Assembly: GCA_002692725.1 (NCBI GenBank)
Contig: NZLU01000046.1
Span: 248,001-312,000, forward strand
Reading direction: 5' to 3'
DNA length: 64,000 nucleotides
From: Ponticaulis sp.
Lineage (GTDB): Bacteria; Pseudomonadota; Alphaproteobacteria; Caulobacterales; Hyphomonadaceae
Position numbers and translations under genes: made by a program. The notes beneath the pieces are model-generated. The model saw nothing but the letters and a program-made list of their open reading frames with translations. It made no database searches and was not told the origin of the DNA. Numbering within the stretch: position 1 is the first letter of the stretch; every line of letters begins with the position of its first letter. This document shows, in pieces, positions 29,388 to 39,616 of the stretch.

Positions 29388-30521
29388 ATGAAATTTACAG
29401 GTGCCAGTGTTCTGGTTTTGGGATTGGTGGTGGGCTGCGCTACGCTTCCAGCAGGCGATACCAACATTGCTGCGGATTGGGATCCACTCCCCGCATCGAC
29501 ACGAACACTCGACATGTTCAAAGCTGGACCGGATCAGGCCTGCTATGATCGGGAGACAATGCCCGCCACCTTTGTCGTCGACTCGCACAATCACTTCAGA
29601 CCCTTTGGAGGGAAATCCCGCCCGTATTCTGAAGTGGTCGCATATATGGAAAACAGCGGCGTCTTGTTTGCGAACATGTATGGCATTGGCCAATCCCTGC
29701 CCTGGAATTCCGGATGCACTTATTATCTGGATTGCGTCGGCACGCCGGCAGATCCATCGATCAAGAATGACATGATCAACGCCAACAATCTGGCGAACCA
29801 CAAACCGGAGCATATCGAGCTGACGCTCTCCATGACCTTTCCGGACCTCGCCAATCCGTCTGACATTGCAGAGACCATGGATACTCTGAATGAAGAATAT
29901 CCCGGTCTCTGGAAATGGATGGGCGAAGTCAATCTCGTCAAACAGGCCCTCATGGGCAATGACCATGAAGCCGCGACGCTGTCTGACATCGCGAACTGGG
30001 CGCCTTTTATGGCGAAGCTGCGCGCCGCAGATATGCCAATCGCGATTCACTCCGATCTTGGCTCTAACGACGATCAGACCAAATATCTTCACCTGATGGA
30101 CGAAGTGTTAGAACGCTACCCAGAGAACAAAATAATCTGGGTTCATATGGGACTATCCAAAGAACTCACAAACATTCCGGCCGATCAACACATCGCGCTG
30201 ATGTCAGAGCGGCTGGATAAATCTCCGAGCCTGATGCTCGATATTACCTGGCGCGTAATTGCGGATAACTATTTCCAGACAGAAAAAAACAAAGCCGCCT
30301 ACACCGCTTTCTTCAACAAATATTATGATCGCATCCTCACCGGCACGGATTTCGTCGCCAGCTTCAACAAATCCTTTGAGGTCTACGCAGAAGAAGTCGA
30401 GGTCAATTCTACCTTGCTCGAGGATCTCGACGATCGGGCCTTCCGATACATTACTCTGGGCCAGGCTTATTTTGACCTGCTTGATCTGCCCTACCGGGCT
30501 CCGGATGTCTGCAGGGCCTGA
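29388..30521 (+). CDS. amidohydrolase family lipoprotein (TIM-barrel)
   Basis: 377 residues. An open frame begins at 29133, but the ATG at 29388 has a near-perfect GGAGG upstream and starts a lipoprotein signal peptide (VVGC, C17). The mature part shows an amidohydrolase-2-like barrel: the metal-binding HNH of VDSHNHFRPFG, histidine strands in PIAIHSDLG and IIWVHMG, and the late aspartate in ILTGTDFVAS. The substrate is unknown; related enzymes hydrolyse or decarboxylate small ring compounds. It is anchored in a membrane facing the periplasm. A strong terminator follows at 30541. Confidence 0.85.
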   Translation: MKFTGASVLVLGLVVGCATLPAGDTNIAADWDPLPASTRTLDMFKAGPDQACYDRETMPATFVVDSHNHFRPFGGKSRPYSEVVAYMENSGVLFANMYGIGQSLPWNSGCTYYLDCVGTPADPSIKNDMINANNLANHKPEHIELTLSMTFPDLANPSDIAETMDTLNEEYPGLWKWMGEVNLVKQALMGNDHEAATLSDIANWAPFMAKLRAADMPIAIHSDLGSNDDQTKYLHLMDEVLERYPENKIIWVHMGLSKELTNIPADQHIALMSERLDKSPSLMLDITWRVIADNYFQTEKNKAAYTAFFNKYYDRILTGTDFVASFNKSFEVYAEEVEVNSTLLEDLDDRAFRYITLGQAYFDLLDLPYRAPDVCRA

Positions 30522-30540
30522 AAGGTCTGACAGATTGGAA

Positions 30541-30568
30541 AAAGGCGGTGAGAATTCACCGCCTTTTC
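30541..30568. terminator. bidirectional rho-independent terminator
   Basis: The perfect 11-base inverted repeat AAAGGCGGTGA / TCACCGCCTTT encloses a GAAT loop, with A-rich sequence before it and T-rich sequence after it. It lies between the convergent amidohydrolase and RND permease genes and can end transcription from both sides. Confidence 0.88.
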
Positions 30569-30580
30569 TGATGGGGGTCG

Positions 30581-33500
30581 TTACTCGGCCGGCACGATGG
30601 GCCGACCTGCCTCACCAAGTTCATCGTGGAAGTTCATCCGCTTCTTGCCGCTGGCAATGTAGAGGAAGAAACGTTTTACGTCGGCACCTAGACCATAAAG
30701 TGCGGGCACCAGGAACAGCGTCACGAACAGCGCAAACAGAACCCCATAGGCAAGGCCGACACCAATCGGCACCAACCATTGTGCCTGGATGGACCTCTCT
30801 GACATGAGCGGCAACAGACCGACATAAGTGGTCAGTGACGTCAGCAGGATCGGACGGAACCGACGTGTCCCGGCTTCTACCAGCGCATCTACTCCCGACA
30901 TGCCCTTGGCACGAAGCTTGTGAACATAATCGATGAGTACAAGGTTATCGTTCACAGCCACGCCTGCCGCTGCGACGATACCAAGGAAGGAGAATACACT
31001 CAGTGAGTGACCGCCAATCGCATGCCCCAGAATACCTCCGGTGGCACAGAAAGGCACAGCCGCGAACAGGATCAGCATCGGCTCGACATAACTTCTGAAA
31101 GCAACTGCCACGAGGAAGTAAGCCACACAGATCGCAATCCCGAGCAGCAGGAAGATCTCCATCATAGTCTGCGCTTCATCGTCAGCGCGACCGAAATTAC
31201 CGCGTTTGACGTCCGGATGCCGCGCTTCAAAGCCTTCGAAGTAATTGTCGTTCAACTCCTGACGGATTTCAGAAATACGCTCTTCGGCAACTTCTGCGCT
31301 GATGACGACGGCGCGCTGACGCTCCCGACGATTGATCTGAGTGATACCCTGCTCGAACCGAAGATCGGCAACAGCGTTCAGTGGTACCTCACGACCATCT
31401 GCTGTTCGGATGCGGATATTGTTGAGGAAGTCGAGATCTTCCCGGTCATTACGCGGATACCGGACATAGACCCGAACATCTTCACCATCACGCGGCAGTC
31501 TCTGCACTTCTTCACCGAAGAAGCCCTGACGGACCTGACGGTTTACATCCTGATAGGTGATCCCCAGAGCCTCAGCACCTGGTTTCAGGTCAAACTGGAT
31601 CTCTTCACTCGCACTCTGGCTGTCATTGATGACGTTATAGACGCCCTCAAAGCTTCTCAGACGAGACATCAGATCATTGGCCGCATCATTCAGCGCATCG
31701 AGATCACTGGAATTCAGCACATACTGGATCGGAGCGCCATTGAAGTTGTTGGTGTAATTCACCTCAATCGTTTCGGCATCCGGCACTTCACCGATCAGCT
31801 CACGAAGGCGCTCAGCCGTCTGTTTTGCGGTCAGCGTCCGGGTTTCTGGTGGCACCAGTTTGACGAGCGCCAGAACATTGTTGTCCCGCGAGCGTGTGTA
31901 CCAGTTCTCAATCAGCTCACCTTCACCATTCGTGCTTGTATTGATTTCTTCTTCGAGCGTTTTCTCTGCCACCTGAATTTGCTCGAGCACCTGCAATGTC
32001 CGTGCATAGGGAGTGCCCTGCGGCAGCTCGACCGTGATCGCAATCTGATCCGCCTCGCCTTGTGGGAAGAATTCTGTCCGCACGAGATTATTGGTGACCA
32101 GACCGAAGGTCAGAATGGTCACACAGAAGAACATGAGAGCGGTCGAGAACCGGCGACGCAAAGCGAGCACCAAAACCGGGCGATACACATTCCGCGCGAA
32201 CCAAACTAGACTGTCGGCTAGACTGGTCTGGAACCGTGTGAAGATGTTCTTCGGATTCGCAGGCTTCAGATGCGCAAGGTGCGCTGGGAGGATCAGAAGA
32301 GATTCGACCAGTGAGAACACCAGAGCCATGATCACCACGATTGATATCGACCGAGTGAATTCCTTGGTCGGCCCAGACAGGAACATCCAGGGCGCAAAGA
32401 AGATCATGGTCGTCAGGACGGCAAAGATCACCGGCTTGATGACTGATTTCGTGCCCAGCACAGCAGCTTTGATGCCCTGTTTGCCTTCTTCGGTCTGATT
32501 GTGAATGGCTTCGCCGACAATGATGGCGTCATCCACAATCACCCCGATCACCAGGAGGAAGGCGAATGTCGAAATCATATTGATTGAGACACCCATCGCC
32601 GGGAGGAAGATCATCCCGCCCATAAAGGCCACGGCGATACCGCCACACACCCAGAGTGCAACCGTCGGGCGCAAGAACAAGAGAAGCGTAATCATCACAA
32701 GGATGAGGCCCGTAAAGAAGTTCTTGGCAATCGTATCGATATTACCTTGGAATACGACAGACGCATCGTTCCAGAGCGTCATCGACATACCTTCAGGCAT
32801 ATTGTCGGCATGGCGCTCCATATAGTCGCGAATGTCGGCTGACATCTGAACAACATTCATGTTCGGGCCCGACATGACCTGCACAAGAATTGCCCGCTCG
32901 CCATTCACCGTGGCCAGCAAATCAACCTGTTCAAAACCATCAATCACATCGGCAATCTCGCCAATACGGATCACCGCACCTGTTGGGAGTTGTTTGACGA
33001 CGATATTCTCGAACTCTTCCTGAGTGTCCGCCTGAGCCCGTGTGCTGAGCTGGATTGTACCGCCATCACTGCGAACCGCTCCGGCAGATGAGTTGAGAGA
33101 CGTCGCGCGGACTGCAGCTGCTACTTCATTCAAAGTCAGGCTGTAACGACGAAGTGTTTCTTCCGAAACCTCGATAGAAATCTCTTCATTCCGCACACCG
33201 AAGAGTTCAACTTCGGGCACGGTCGGCAGAAGAGAAATCTCGCGACGAACCTTCTCTGCATGACGTTTGAGCTGTTTTTCCGTGACGCTTTCATCACCTG
33301 TCACAGCAATCCGCATGATCTCATTCTGGCTGCTGAACAGCCGGATCTGAGGCGGTTCGGCCGCTGAAGGAAACGTACTGATCGAATCGATCTCGCGTTT
33401 GATTTCCTGAAGGAAGGCATCCTTATCGAGGCTCATCTTGCCCTGAACGACGACAACAGCCTGGCTTTCAGAGGCAAACGAGCGAAGCTCATCAACGCCC

Positions 33501-33727
33501 TCAACACGGCTGACCGCTTCCTCAAGACGCGTCACGAGCTGTTCTTCAACATCCTGTGGAGACGCCCCGAGCCAGACCACCGAGATCTGAGCACCTGGAA
33601 TTTCAACATATGGATCGATTTCGCGATCAAGATTGAAAAAGGCAATGATGCCACCGATCACAATGGCGATCATTAGAAGGTTGGCTGCGACCGGATTGGA
33701 CGCCCACCATTTGACGATCCCTCTCAT
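30581..33727 (-). CDS. RND efflux transporter permease
   Basis: 1048 residues with the full RND architecture: TM1 (about 15-33), a large periplasmic loop, the TM2-6 block containing VIGVIVDDAIIVGEAIHNQ (the VDDA proton-relay aspartates), a second periplasmic loop and the last helices with AAGVAVNDNLVLIDYVHK. It is the inner-membrane proton antiporter of a tripartite pump. It is distinct in sequence from the first RND permease in the window and closer to the group with FSSQNEIMRIAV-type loops. Its partner adaptor gene ends 3 bases upstream. No outer-membrane factor gene is adjacent, so it may borrow the one at 10900. Confidence 0.93.
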   Translation of the reverse strand: MRGIVKWWASNPVAANLLMIAIVIGGIIAFFNLDREIDPYVEIPGAQISVVWLGASPQDVEEQLVTRLEEAVSRVEGVDELRSFASESQAVVVVQGKMSLDKDAFLQEIKREIDSISTFPSAAEPPQIRLFSSQNEIMRIAVTGDESVTEKQLKRHAEKVRREISLLPTVPEVELFGVRNEEISIEVSEETLRRYSLTLNEVAAAVRATSLNSSAGAVRSDGGTIQLSTRAQADTQEEFENIVVKQLPTGAVIRIGEIADVIDGFEQVDLLATVNGERAILVQVMSGPNMNVVQMSADIRDYMERHADNMPEGMSMTLWNDASVVFQGNIDTIAKNFFTGLILVMITLLLFLRPTVALWVCGGIAVAFMGGMIFLPAMGVSINMISTFAFLLVIGVIVDDAIIVGEAIHNQTEEGKQGIKAAVLGTKSVIKPVIFAVLTTMIFFAPWMFLSGPTKEFTRSISIVVIMALVFSLVESLLILPAHLAHLKPANPKNIFTRFQTSLADSLVWFARNVYRPVLVLALRRRFSTALMFFCVTILTFGLVTNNLVRTEFFPQGEADQIAITVELPQGTPYARTLQVLEQIQVAEKTLEEEINTSTNGEGELIENWYTRSRDNNVLALVKLVPPETRTLTAKQTAERLRELIGEVPDAETIEVNYTNNFNGAPIQYVLNSSDLDALNDAANDLMSRLRSFEGVYNVINDSQSASEEIQFDLKPGAEALGITYQDVNRQVRQGFFGEEVQRLPRDGEDVRVYVRYPRNDREDLDFLNNIRIRTADGREVPLNAVADLRFEQGITQINRRERQRAVVISAEVAEERISEIRQELNDNYFEGFEARHPDVKRGNFGRADDEAQTMMEIFLLLGIAICVAYFLVAVAFRSYVEPMLILFAAVPFCATGGILGHAIGGHSLSVFSFLGIVAAAGVAVNDNLVLIDYVHKLRAKGMSGVDALVEAGTRRFRPILLTSLTTYVGLLPLMSERSIQAQWLVPIGVGLAYGVLFALFVTLFLVPALYGLGADVKRFFLYIASGKKRMNFHDELGEAGRPIVPAE

Positions 33728-33730
33728 GGC

Positions 33731-34996
33731 CTATTCCTCATGCTTGATGTTATCGGCCGCTGCGATCAGCGACGGGTCTGAACTTGTGGGAGCGTCGACC
33801 GGACGGACAACCATACCATCAGCAGGGCTCCGAACGGGCGACGTGATAATGACGTCGCCGGCGCTCAGTCCTGCCGAAATAATCGCGCGGGAGCGGTTCG
33901 ACGATTCAACCTCAACTTTCTGGAGCCGCATCGTGTCGCCGCCTTCGACCAGATAAACTGTGTCAGTGCCTCTCAGTGCCGTTCTCGGAATAGATATGGC
34001 TGTCTGTGAAGTTGATCCTTCGATTTCAGCAGAAACAAACAGACCGGTCGCCAGGGGAACGCCATTGTCAGCGCCCGCGCCGAACGGATCCGCAACCTCC
34101 ACATAGGCGTAAAGTACACGGGTCGCCGGATCAAATCCTGAAGCTGTTCTCTTGATCTCACCGGTCCAATGTCGCACCTCACCGGCCACAATGGCCGACA
34201 AATCGACAATGGTGCCTGGATTATCGCGCGTTGATGTAAAACCGATTGGCAGATTCAGGACATCCAGATCGCGGTCTGTCAGCGCGATCGGGATTTCGAC
34301 CACATCGGTCGAAAAAATGCTGCCAAGATTGGTGCCGGGCCCGACATATGCGCCACGATCAACGGATTTATTGATCACCCTTCCGTCGAACGGCGCGCGG
34401 ATCACTGTTTTGGCCAGCTGAAGCTCAGCTTCACGAAGCGCCGCCTTGGCCGATTCGAGCCGAGCCTTGGCTTCGGCTACCTGCGGCTCTCTCAGGGCAA
34501 GGTCCGACACATCTGAAATGCCGAGCTCGTCAGCTTCAATTTTTGCGTTTCGCGCCTCAGACTGTTCGCGCGACAGAGACGTTTCGGCTTGAGCGACACT
34601 GGCCTGCGCCTGAACAACTCTCAACTGAAAATCCTGTGGATCCAGGCGCACAAGCACATCACCCTGATCGAAATGACCGCCAGCCAGGAAACTTGGCGAG
34701 ACATAGGAAATTCGACCGCTGACTTCTGGCGACAAAGTCACCTCAGAACGGGCTCTGACTTCACCCTGGGAGGTGACCTTCAATGTGACACTGACGGTTT
34801 CCGCTTCCGCGATAACAACAGGAAGTGCCTCAATCACTTCTTCTTTTTCTTCGGGCTGGGGCGCCATGGCGTTGGTCGCAACCACACCGCCAAAGGTTCC
34901 GGCGACAATCAAAAGAGGGACGCCAAATCCAAGCGTACGTTTTATCCAGAGCTCTGTTTTGGATCCCTGTTTCTTTGAAATCTGTGCATTGGACAT
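33731..34996 (-). CDS. RND efflux periplasmic adaptor subunit
   Basis: 421 residues with an uncleaved N-terminal signal anchor (about 24-48, rich in Leu/Ile/Val). The HlyD/AcrA-like part has the lipoyl half-motifs GEVRARSEVTLSPEVSGRI and RAPFDGRVI, a coiled-coil hairpin with repeated SVAQAE/AKARLESAKAALREAE, and a C-terminal barrel. It connects the adjacent permease to an outer-membrane channel. Adaptor and permease are 3 bases apart and are certainly one operon. The promoter must lie in the AT-rich divergent region 34997-35308. Confidence 0.92.
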   Translation of the reverse strand: MSNAQISKKQGSKTELWIKRTLGFGVPLLIVAGTFGGVVATNAMAPQPEEKEEVIEALPVVIAEAETVSVTLKVTSQGEVRARSEVTLSPEVSGRISYVSPSFLAGGHFDQGDVLVRLDPQDFQLRVVQAQASVAQAETSLSREQSEARNAKIEADELGISDVSDLALREPQVAEAKARLESAKAALREAELQLAKTVIRAPFDGRVINKSVDRGAYVGPGTNLGSIFSTDVVEIPIALTDRDLDVLNLPIGFTSTRDNPGTIVDLSAIVAGEVRHWTGEIKRTASGFDPATRVLYAYVEVADPFGAGADNGVPLATGLFVSAEIEGSTSQTAISIPRTALRGTDTVYLVEGGDTMRLQKVEVESSNRSRAIISAGLSAGDVIITSPVRSPADGMVVRPVDAPTSSDPSLIAAADNIKHEE

Positions 34997-35308
34997 GCGA
35001 TCAACCCCGTTTGCCGGTCGGCCTGTTTATGGAAACTACGGTGTTGAAATAGCAAAGACATTATTGTTTTTCAATATCTGTTTTTCGTTTTTCGATTTCT
35101 TCTGATTGTTTTTCAGTATGAATAATTGGTAATCAACAGAATATTCTTTCGCCATTTGAACGCCTTAAACGGGCGCCAGGAAATTATTTGCTGAGCAAGT
35201 CTGGTAATGCTGTCATGGTGTTGCGCCGATACGGCTTTAGGTCATTGACCCACTTTGGTCTTCCGTTACCTATCTTTCACCCATCTCCTCCAGAATCGCG
35301 GATTACTC
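34997..35308. other. 312-base divergent intergenic region
   Basis: This gap separates the RND adaptor (minus strand) from the creatininase-like gene (plus strand). It includes a strikingly T-rich stretch (about 35060-35150) with runs such as TTGTTTTTC repeated imperfectly. No gene, tRNA or perfect long inverted repeat is seen. It presumably holds both promoters and perhaps an operator for the pump, but I cannot place them. Confidence 0.5.
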
Positions 35309-36061
35309 ATGCGTCTTCATCTCTCCACATGGCCTGAAATTGAAACCTATCTAACGAAATCAAAGGCGATCCTCATTCCGATTGGATCGACCGAGCAACA
35401 CGGCCCAAATGGACTGATTGGCACTGATGCGCTCTGTCCGGAAATCATTACTTCAGCGGCAGACGATCTCACGGATATGTTGATTGGCCCGACCTTTTCG
35501 GTTGGTATCGCACAACATCATCTGGCGTTTCCCGGAAGTATGACGCTTCGACCCTCGACAATGATTGCTGCCATGAAGGACTGGACCGACTCACTCATCC
35601 GCCACGGTTTTGAGCGCATATTCTGGATCAATGGTCATGGCGGGAACACAGCTACAATTCAGGCGGCGTTTGCTGAGATCTATTCGGAAAGAAGTCTTCA
35701 GAAACCAACGGAAATTGCATCTTCTGATCTGCGCCAGAAAGCGATGAATTGGTGGGAATTGCCGGGCGTCATGGATGTTTGCAAAAAGCAGTTCCCCACG
35801 GGAGACGGCATGCATGCGACCGCCTCTGAAGTCGCGGTCACTTATGCGGGTTATCCTGATCAGGTCAGAAAAGTCGAGATGACCCCTCGGATTGCGCCCA
35901 TCGGCAATTTTCGTGATGCCGAACATTATCGCGCCATGTTTCCGGATGGACGGATCGGATCGGATCCCTCTCAGGCGACGGTCGAAAAAGGCAATACCAT
36001 TATTGAAGCCGCCGCGCGCTCGCTTGCCAGTCAGTTCCGCTCGTTTGCCGACGCCGACTAA
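35309..36061 (+). CDS. creatininase family protein
   Basis: 250 residues from the ATG at 35309; a longer frame to 35255 has no family match. Metal-ligand motifs of the creatininase/formamide-hydrolase fold are clear: IPIGSTEQHGPNG, GTDALCPEI, WINGHGGNTATIQ and GDGMHATASE. Members hydrolyse creatinine or cyclic amides, or act in cofactor pathways such as mycofactocin; nothing nearby identifies the substrate. It overlaps the convergent vWA gene by 4 bases. Confidence 0.9.
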   Translation: MRLHLSTWPEIETYLTKSKAILIPIGSTEQHGPNGLIGTDALCPEIITSAADDLTDMLIGPTFSVGIAQHHLAFPGSMTLRPSTMIAAMKDWTDSLIRHGFERIFWINGHGGNTATIQAAFAEIYSERSLQKPTEIASSDLRQKAMNWWELPGVMDVCKKQFPTGDGMHATASEVAVTYAGYPDQVRKVEMTPRIAPIGNFRDAEHYRAMFPDGRIGSDPSQATVEKGNTIIEAAARSLASQFRSFADAD

Positions 36062-37419
36062 CTATAATGCATCAGCACGTCGTCGACGGCGCGTTCGAGG
36101 TGCTTCAGGGTTGCGAGATAAGAGACGACTGAACAAAAAGGGCGATAGTGATGCATTTCGCTGTCGCCCGTTCCCCACAGTGCTTTCGATTCGGGATTGA
36201 GCCAGACCACCCGCTTGGCGCGCGCGGCAGCATCTTCGAACAGATCGATTCTCGGATCGCCATGATTGGATCTCGCATCACCAAGCACGATAATCGTTGT
36301 CTGCCGATCAATGACAGACCAATGATCGACTTTCAGATCAGACAAAGCCTGCCCGTAATCGGTAGAGCCCCAGCCGACCTCTTTCATTACCCGATCCATG
36401 GATTGATCGAACCGATCGATCTCACCCGAAAGAAGCGGTCCGATATCCTTCAGACGGGCCGAAAATGCATAGCTGTGCAGATTGGGGACAACGTCGCGCA
36501 GGCAATAAAGAAACAAGAGCAGGAACCGCACATACTGTGCAACCGAGCCTGATACGTCACAGATCAGAACCAGTTTGGGGCGGTCCTTTCTCTTCTGCCG
36601 CCAATGCACATCAAACGGGACGCCGTCACGTCCGGCATTGCTTCTGAGCGTCTTTCGGATGTCGAGCTGTCCCCGGTTTTTCTTGCGTCGCCGACGCGAG
36701 TGTTTTGTTGCCAACCGACGCGCAAGCTTTTCGATCAGGGGCTTCATCCGATCGAGATCAGACCGGTCCATTTCTGTGATCCGCTTATCGGCCAGGAATT
36801 CTTCGCGAAACTGTTGCGTCGCTCCTGCGCCGAAAACGTCAAATTGCTGTTTGGCGTATTCAATCGATCTCTGCGTCATCATGCGACGCGCCTCGATCAT
36901 CTCCTCAGCGGCCGCGTCGCCTTCCGGGCTGTGCTCCTGAAGTCGGGCGAGCAGCTCGGTTTCCATTTTTTCAACGCCCATCGCCTTCAGCATTTTTTGC
37001 GCGTAATAGCCGACCTGCGTTGAGAAACGGATGTCCTGAATGTCGGCCTCATTCCCTGCGCGAGCGATTGCCATCTCAATCGCGATTTCGTCGCCTGAGT
37101 TTGCAAGGCTCATAAAATCCTGCGGCTCGTTATCTTGCTCGCCTTCAGTCTGTTCGGTCTCGTTTTCTGTTGGCTCTTCGGATGACTCCGGGGGTTTCGA
37201 TTTTGTACTGAAATACAAATCGAACAGCCGGTCATAGGCCTTCTTTTCGGTCGGCGATTTCGCCAGCACCGACCGCAGGGAGAGTTTGAGCGTCTGCTTG
37301 TCCTCATATCCAATGAGATCCACGGTACGGACCGCATCGAGCGTCTCTGCCGTTGAGACTGTCACATCTGCCGACCTCAGGGCGCGGACAAAATTGGTCA
37401 GAATGCTCTCAGCGCTCAT
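36058..37419 (-). CDS. vWA domain protein (CoxE-like), partner of MoxR ATPase
   Basis: 453 residues. The C-terminal third is a von Willebrand A domain with the metal-ion site D-V-S-G-S in ICDVSGSVAQYV and the later GDARSNHGDPR segment. The middle is charged and helical, with an acidic run around residues 75-100. It overlaps the MoxR-like ATPase gene by 4 bases. Such MoxR/vWA pairs work as chaperones that mature or remodel multi-subunit or metal enzymes, as in CoxD/CoxE. A link to the molybdoenzyme at 50.8 kb is possible but only inference. Confidence 0.87.
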   Translation of the reverse strand: MSAESILTNFVRALRSADVTVSTAETLDAVRTVDLIGYEDKQTLKLSLRSVLAKSPTEKKAYDRLFDLYFSTKSKPPESSEEPTENETEQTEGEQDNEPQDFMSLANSGDEIAIEMAIARAGNEADIQDIRFSTQVGYYAQKMLKAMGVEKMETELLARLQEHSPEGDAAAEEMIEARRMMTQRSIEYAKQQFDVFGAGATQQFREEFLADKRITEMDRSDLDRMKPLIEKLARRLATKHSRRRRKKNRGQLDIRKTLRSNAGRDGVPFDVHWRQKRKDRPKLVLICDVSGSVAQYVRFLLLFLYCLRDVVPNLHSYAFSARLKDIGPLLSGEIDRFDQSMDRVMKEVGWGSTDYGQALSDLKVDHWSVIDRQTTIIVLGDARSNHGDPRIDLFEDAAARAKRVVWLNPESKALWGTGDSEMHHYRPFCSVVSYLATLKHLERAVDDVLMHYS

Positions 37420-38414
37420 GAGAAGCTGGGATATCCCGACGGTAAACGTTTCTCATCTGACGCTGAGGCGGCATTGCGTGCTATAGTCCCGACACCAGTC
37501 GAAACGGCATCAATATCGCTCTCATGTTTAAGGAGCACATTGAGCGTCTGACGCACCATTGCCTCGTCCAGACTGTCCGCATGCAGCAACATGAGGGTTC
37601 GTGCCCAATCGACCGTTTCCGAAATGGAAGGTCGCTTACGGAGATCTTTCTCGCGTAATTGCTGAACAAAGGACACAACTTGCTTCAGCAAGGCGTCTCC
37701 TATCCCCGGCACCCGCGCACCAACAATATCTCGTTCGCGCGCCGCATCCGGAAATCCGATATAGAGATGCAGACACCGGCGCTTCAGCGCATCACCGAGC
37801 TCGCGCACATTGTTGGATGTCAGGATCACGATGGGAGGCACATTCGCCTTAATGGTTCCTAATTCAGGAACCGTCACCTGATAGTCTGAAAGGACCTCAA
37901 GCAGAAACGCTTCAAATTCCTCGTCAGATTTGTCGATTTCGTCGATCAGCAGGACCGATCCGGCGCTCTGTTCCATCGCGCGCAAAAGCGGTCGCGGTTC
38001 AAGAAACTGATGTGAAAAAAACAAGTCCTCAAAGCTGGTCAGTTTGTCTGTGAGCTGAGACAAGCTCTGCCCTTCCCCGACAATTTCATTCAGCCTGTCT
38101 TTGAGGATCTGCGTATAAAGCAGCTGCTTGCCATACTTCCACTCATAGAGAGATTTACTCTCATCCAATCCTTCATAACACTGCAGGCGTTCCAGCGGCA
38201 CATCCAGAAACCGGCCCAGAGACTGTGCCAGATCCGTTTTGCCGACACCCGCCGGCCCTTCAATCAAAACCGGCTTGCGAAGATGAATGGCCAGATAAAC
38301 AGCCATTGAGATTTCATCGGTGGAAATATAACCAACGCTCGCCAGACCTTTCGTGATCGCCTCAGGCGATGTCAGGCTGGCATAAGGGCTATCAGCATCA
38401 GAGTAATCAGTCAT
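37416..38414 (-). CDS. MoxR family AAA+ ATPase
   Basis: 332 residues. The Walker A motif is GPAGVGKT (53-60), Walker B is in VLLIDEIDKSD, and sensor 1 is in PIVILTSNN. It has the MoxR-type insertion YEWKYGKQLLYTQ. The C-terminal lid domain is normal. It is a cytosolic hexameric AAA+ machine that acts with a vWA protein, here the gene overlapping its stop. Family knowledge ties this pair to maturation of metal or cofactor enzymes. It starts 53 bases after the stop of the decarboxylase gene upstream on the same strand. Confidence 0.92.
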   Translation of the reverse strand: MTDYSDADSPYASLTSPEAITKGLASVGYISTDEISMAVYLAIHLRKPVLIEGPAGVGKTDLAQSLGRFLDVPLERLQCYEGLDESKSLYEWKYGKQLLYTQILKDRLNEIVGEGQSLSQLTDKLTSFEDLFFSHQFLEPRPLLRAMEQSAGSVLLIDEIDKSDEEFEAFLLEVLSDYQVTVPELGTIKANVPPIVILTSNNVRELGDALKRRCLHLYIGFPDAARERDIVGARVPGIGDALLKQVVSFVQQLREKDLRKRPSISETVDWARTLMLLHADSLDEAMVRQTLNVLLKHESDIDAVSTGVGTIARNAASASDEKRLPSGYPSFS

Positions 38415-38467
38415 GAAACCTGACTAGGCCCTGTCGCCTGACCGAGCAAGCAACAATGCGTTCCCGG

Positions 38468-39451
38468 CTATGCGTCCACCATCTCCGGATTGTTCAGAAG
38501 ATTGTCGAAATAGGCGATGGTTTTCTTCAAGCCATCGCGCAACTGGACCTTCGGCTCCCACCCCAGGGCGTCCCGCGCATAGCTGATATCTGGCTGGCGC
38601 TGCTGGGGATCATCCTGCGGAAGCGGCTTCATGATGATTTTGGACTTTGAACCGGTCATCTCGATCACGATGTTGGCGAGCTCCCGAATGGTGAATTCGT
38701 TGGGATTTCCGATATTCATCGGCCCCTGAACGTCGTCGCCGGTTTCCATCAGGGCCATGAAGGCGTCGATCAGGTCGTCGACATAGCAGAAGGATCTCGT
38801 CTGATTTCCAGATCCAAAGATCGTGATATCCTCGCCGCGTAACGCCTGAATGATGAAATTGGACACAACCCGACCGTCATTCGGGTGCATGCGCGGCCCG
38901 TATGTGTTGAAGATACGTCCGACTTTGATGTCGACCTGATGCTGGCGGTGATAATCAAAAAACAGCGTTTCCGCACATCGCTTGCCTTCATCATAGCAGG
39001 CACGCGGACCGAGCGGGTTCACATTCCCCCAATAGCTTTCCTGCTGTGGGTGGACCGTCGGATCACCATAGACCTCAGACGTCGACGCCTGAAAGATTCG
39101 CGCCTTCGTGCGCTTGGCCAGTCCGAGCATGTTGATTGCGCCAATGACAGAGGTTTTCGTCGTCTGCACCGGGTCAAACTGATAGTGTATCGGGCTTGCC
39201 GGACAGGCCAGATTATAAATCTGATCCACTTCGACATAGAGCGGAAAGGTGATGTCATGCCGCTCCAGATCAAACTTCGGATGATCCAGCAAATGTCGGA
39301 TATTCGACCGCCGCCCCGTAAAATAATTGTCGACGCAAAGCACTTCGGCGCCACGCTCGAGCAGACGCTCGCACAGAAATGACCCAAGAAACCCTGCACC
39401 TCCGGTGACGAGAATGCGTTTGGCGATGAGTTGGTCTCTCAGATCGGTCAT
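38468..39451 (-). CDS. UDP-glucuronate decarboxylase (UDP-xylose synthase), SDR family
   Basis: 327 residues of the extended short-chain dehydrogenase family. The NAD-binding motif is GGAGFLG (17-23), the active-site Ser/Glu segment is ASTSEVYG (122-129), and the catalytic pair is Y153 and K157 in [20 protein letters not shown] and YVDDLIDA match UDP-glucuronate decarboxylases. It makes UDP-xylose from UDP-glucuronate for surface polysaccharide. No other sugar gene is adjacent. Confidence 0.9.
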   Translation of the reverse strand: MTDLRDQLIAKRILVTGGAGFLGSFLCERLLERGAEVLCVDNYFTGRRSNIRHLLDHPKFDLERHDITFPLYVEVDQIYNLACPASPIHYQFDPVQTTKTSVIGAINMLGLAKRTKARIFQASTSEVYGDPTVHPQQESYWGNVNPLGPRACYDEGKRCAETLFFDYHRQHQVDIKVGRIFNTYGPRMHPNDGRVVSNFIIQALRGEDITIFGSGNQTRSFCYVDDLIDAFMALMETGDDVQGPMNIGNPNEFTIRELANIVIEMTGSKSKIIMKPLPQDDPQQRQPDISYARDALGWEPKVQLRDGLKKTIAYFDNLLNNPEMVDA

Positions 39452-39616
39452 GGGTGCCTGGTTTCTTATTCTGAAAAAGGAGGAGTGTCGGCATGCCGCA
39501 AAGCGGGCTGGTCGTCAATTTCCGCTGACGGGCTCAAATCGGAAATGGACATCTCTGTCAGCCAAGTTAAAAGTTGTAGGACATAACTAAAAAATCAGCG
39601 TCTATGCGGGGAAATC

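Noticed and set aside
31007-32209. 400-codon open frame on the plus strand
   Set aside because: It is antisense to the conserved RND permease and has no recognisable domain or ribosome site.
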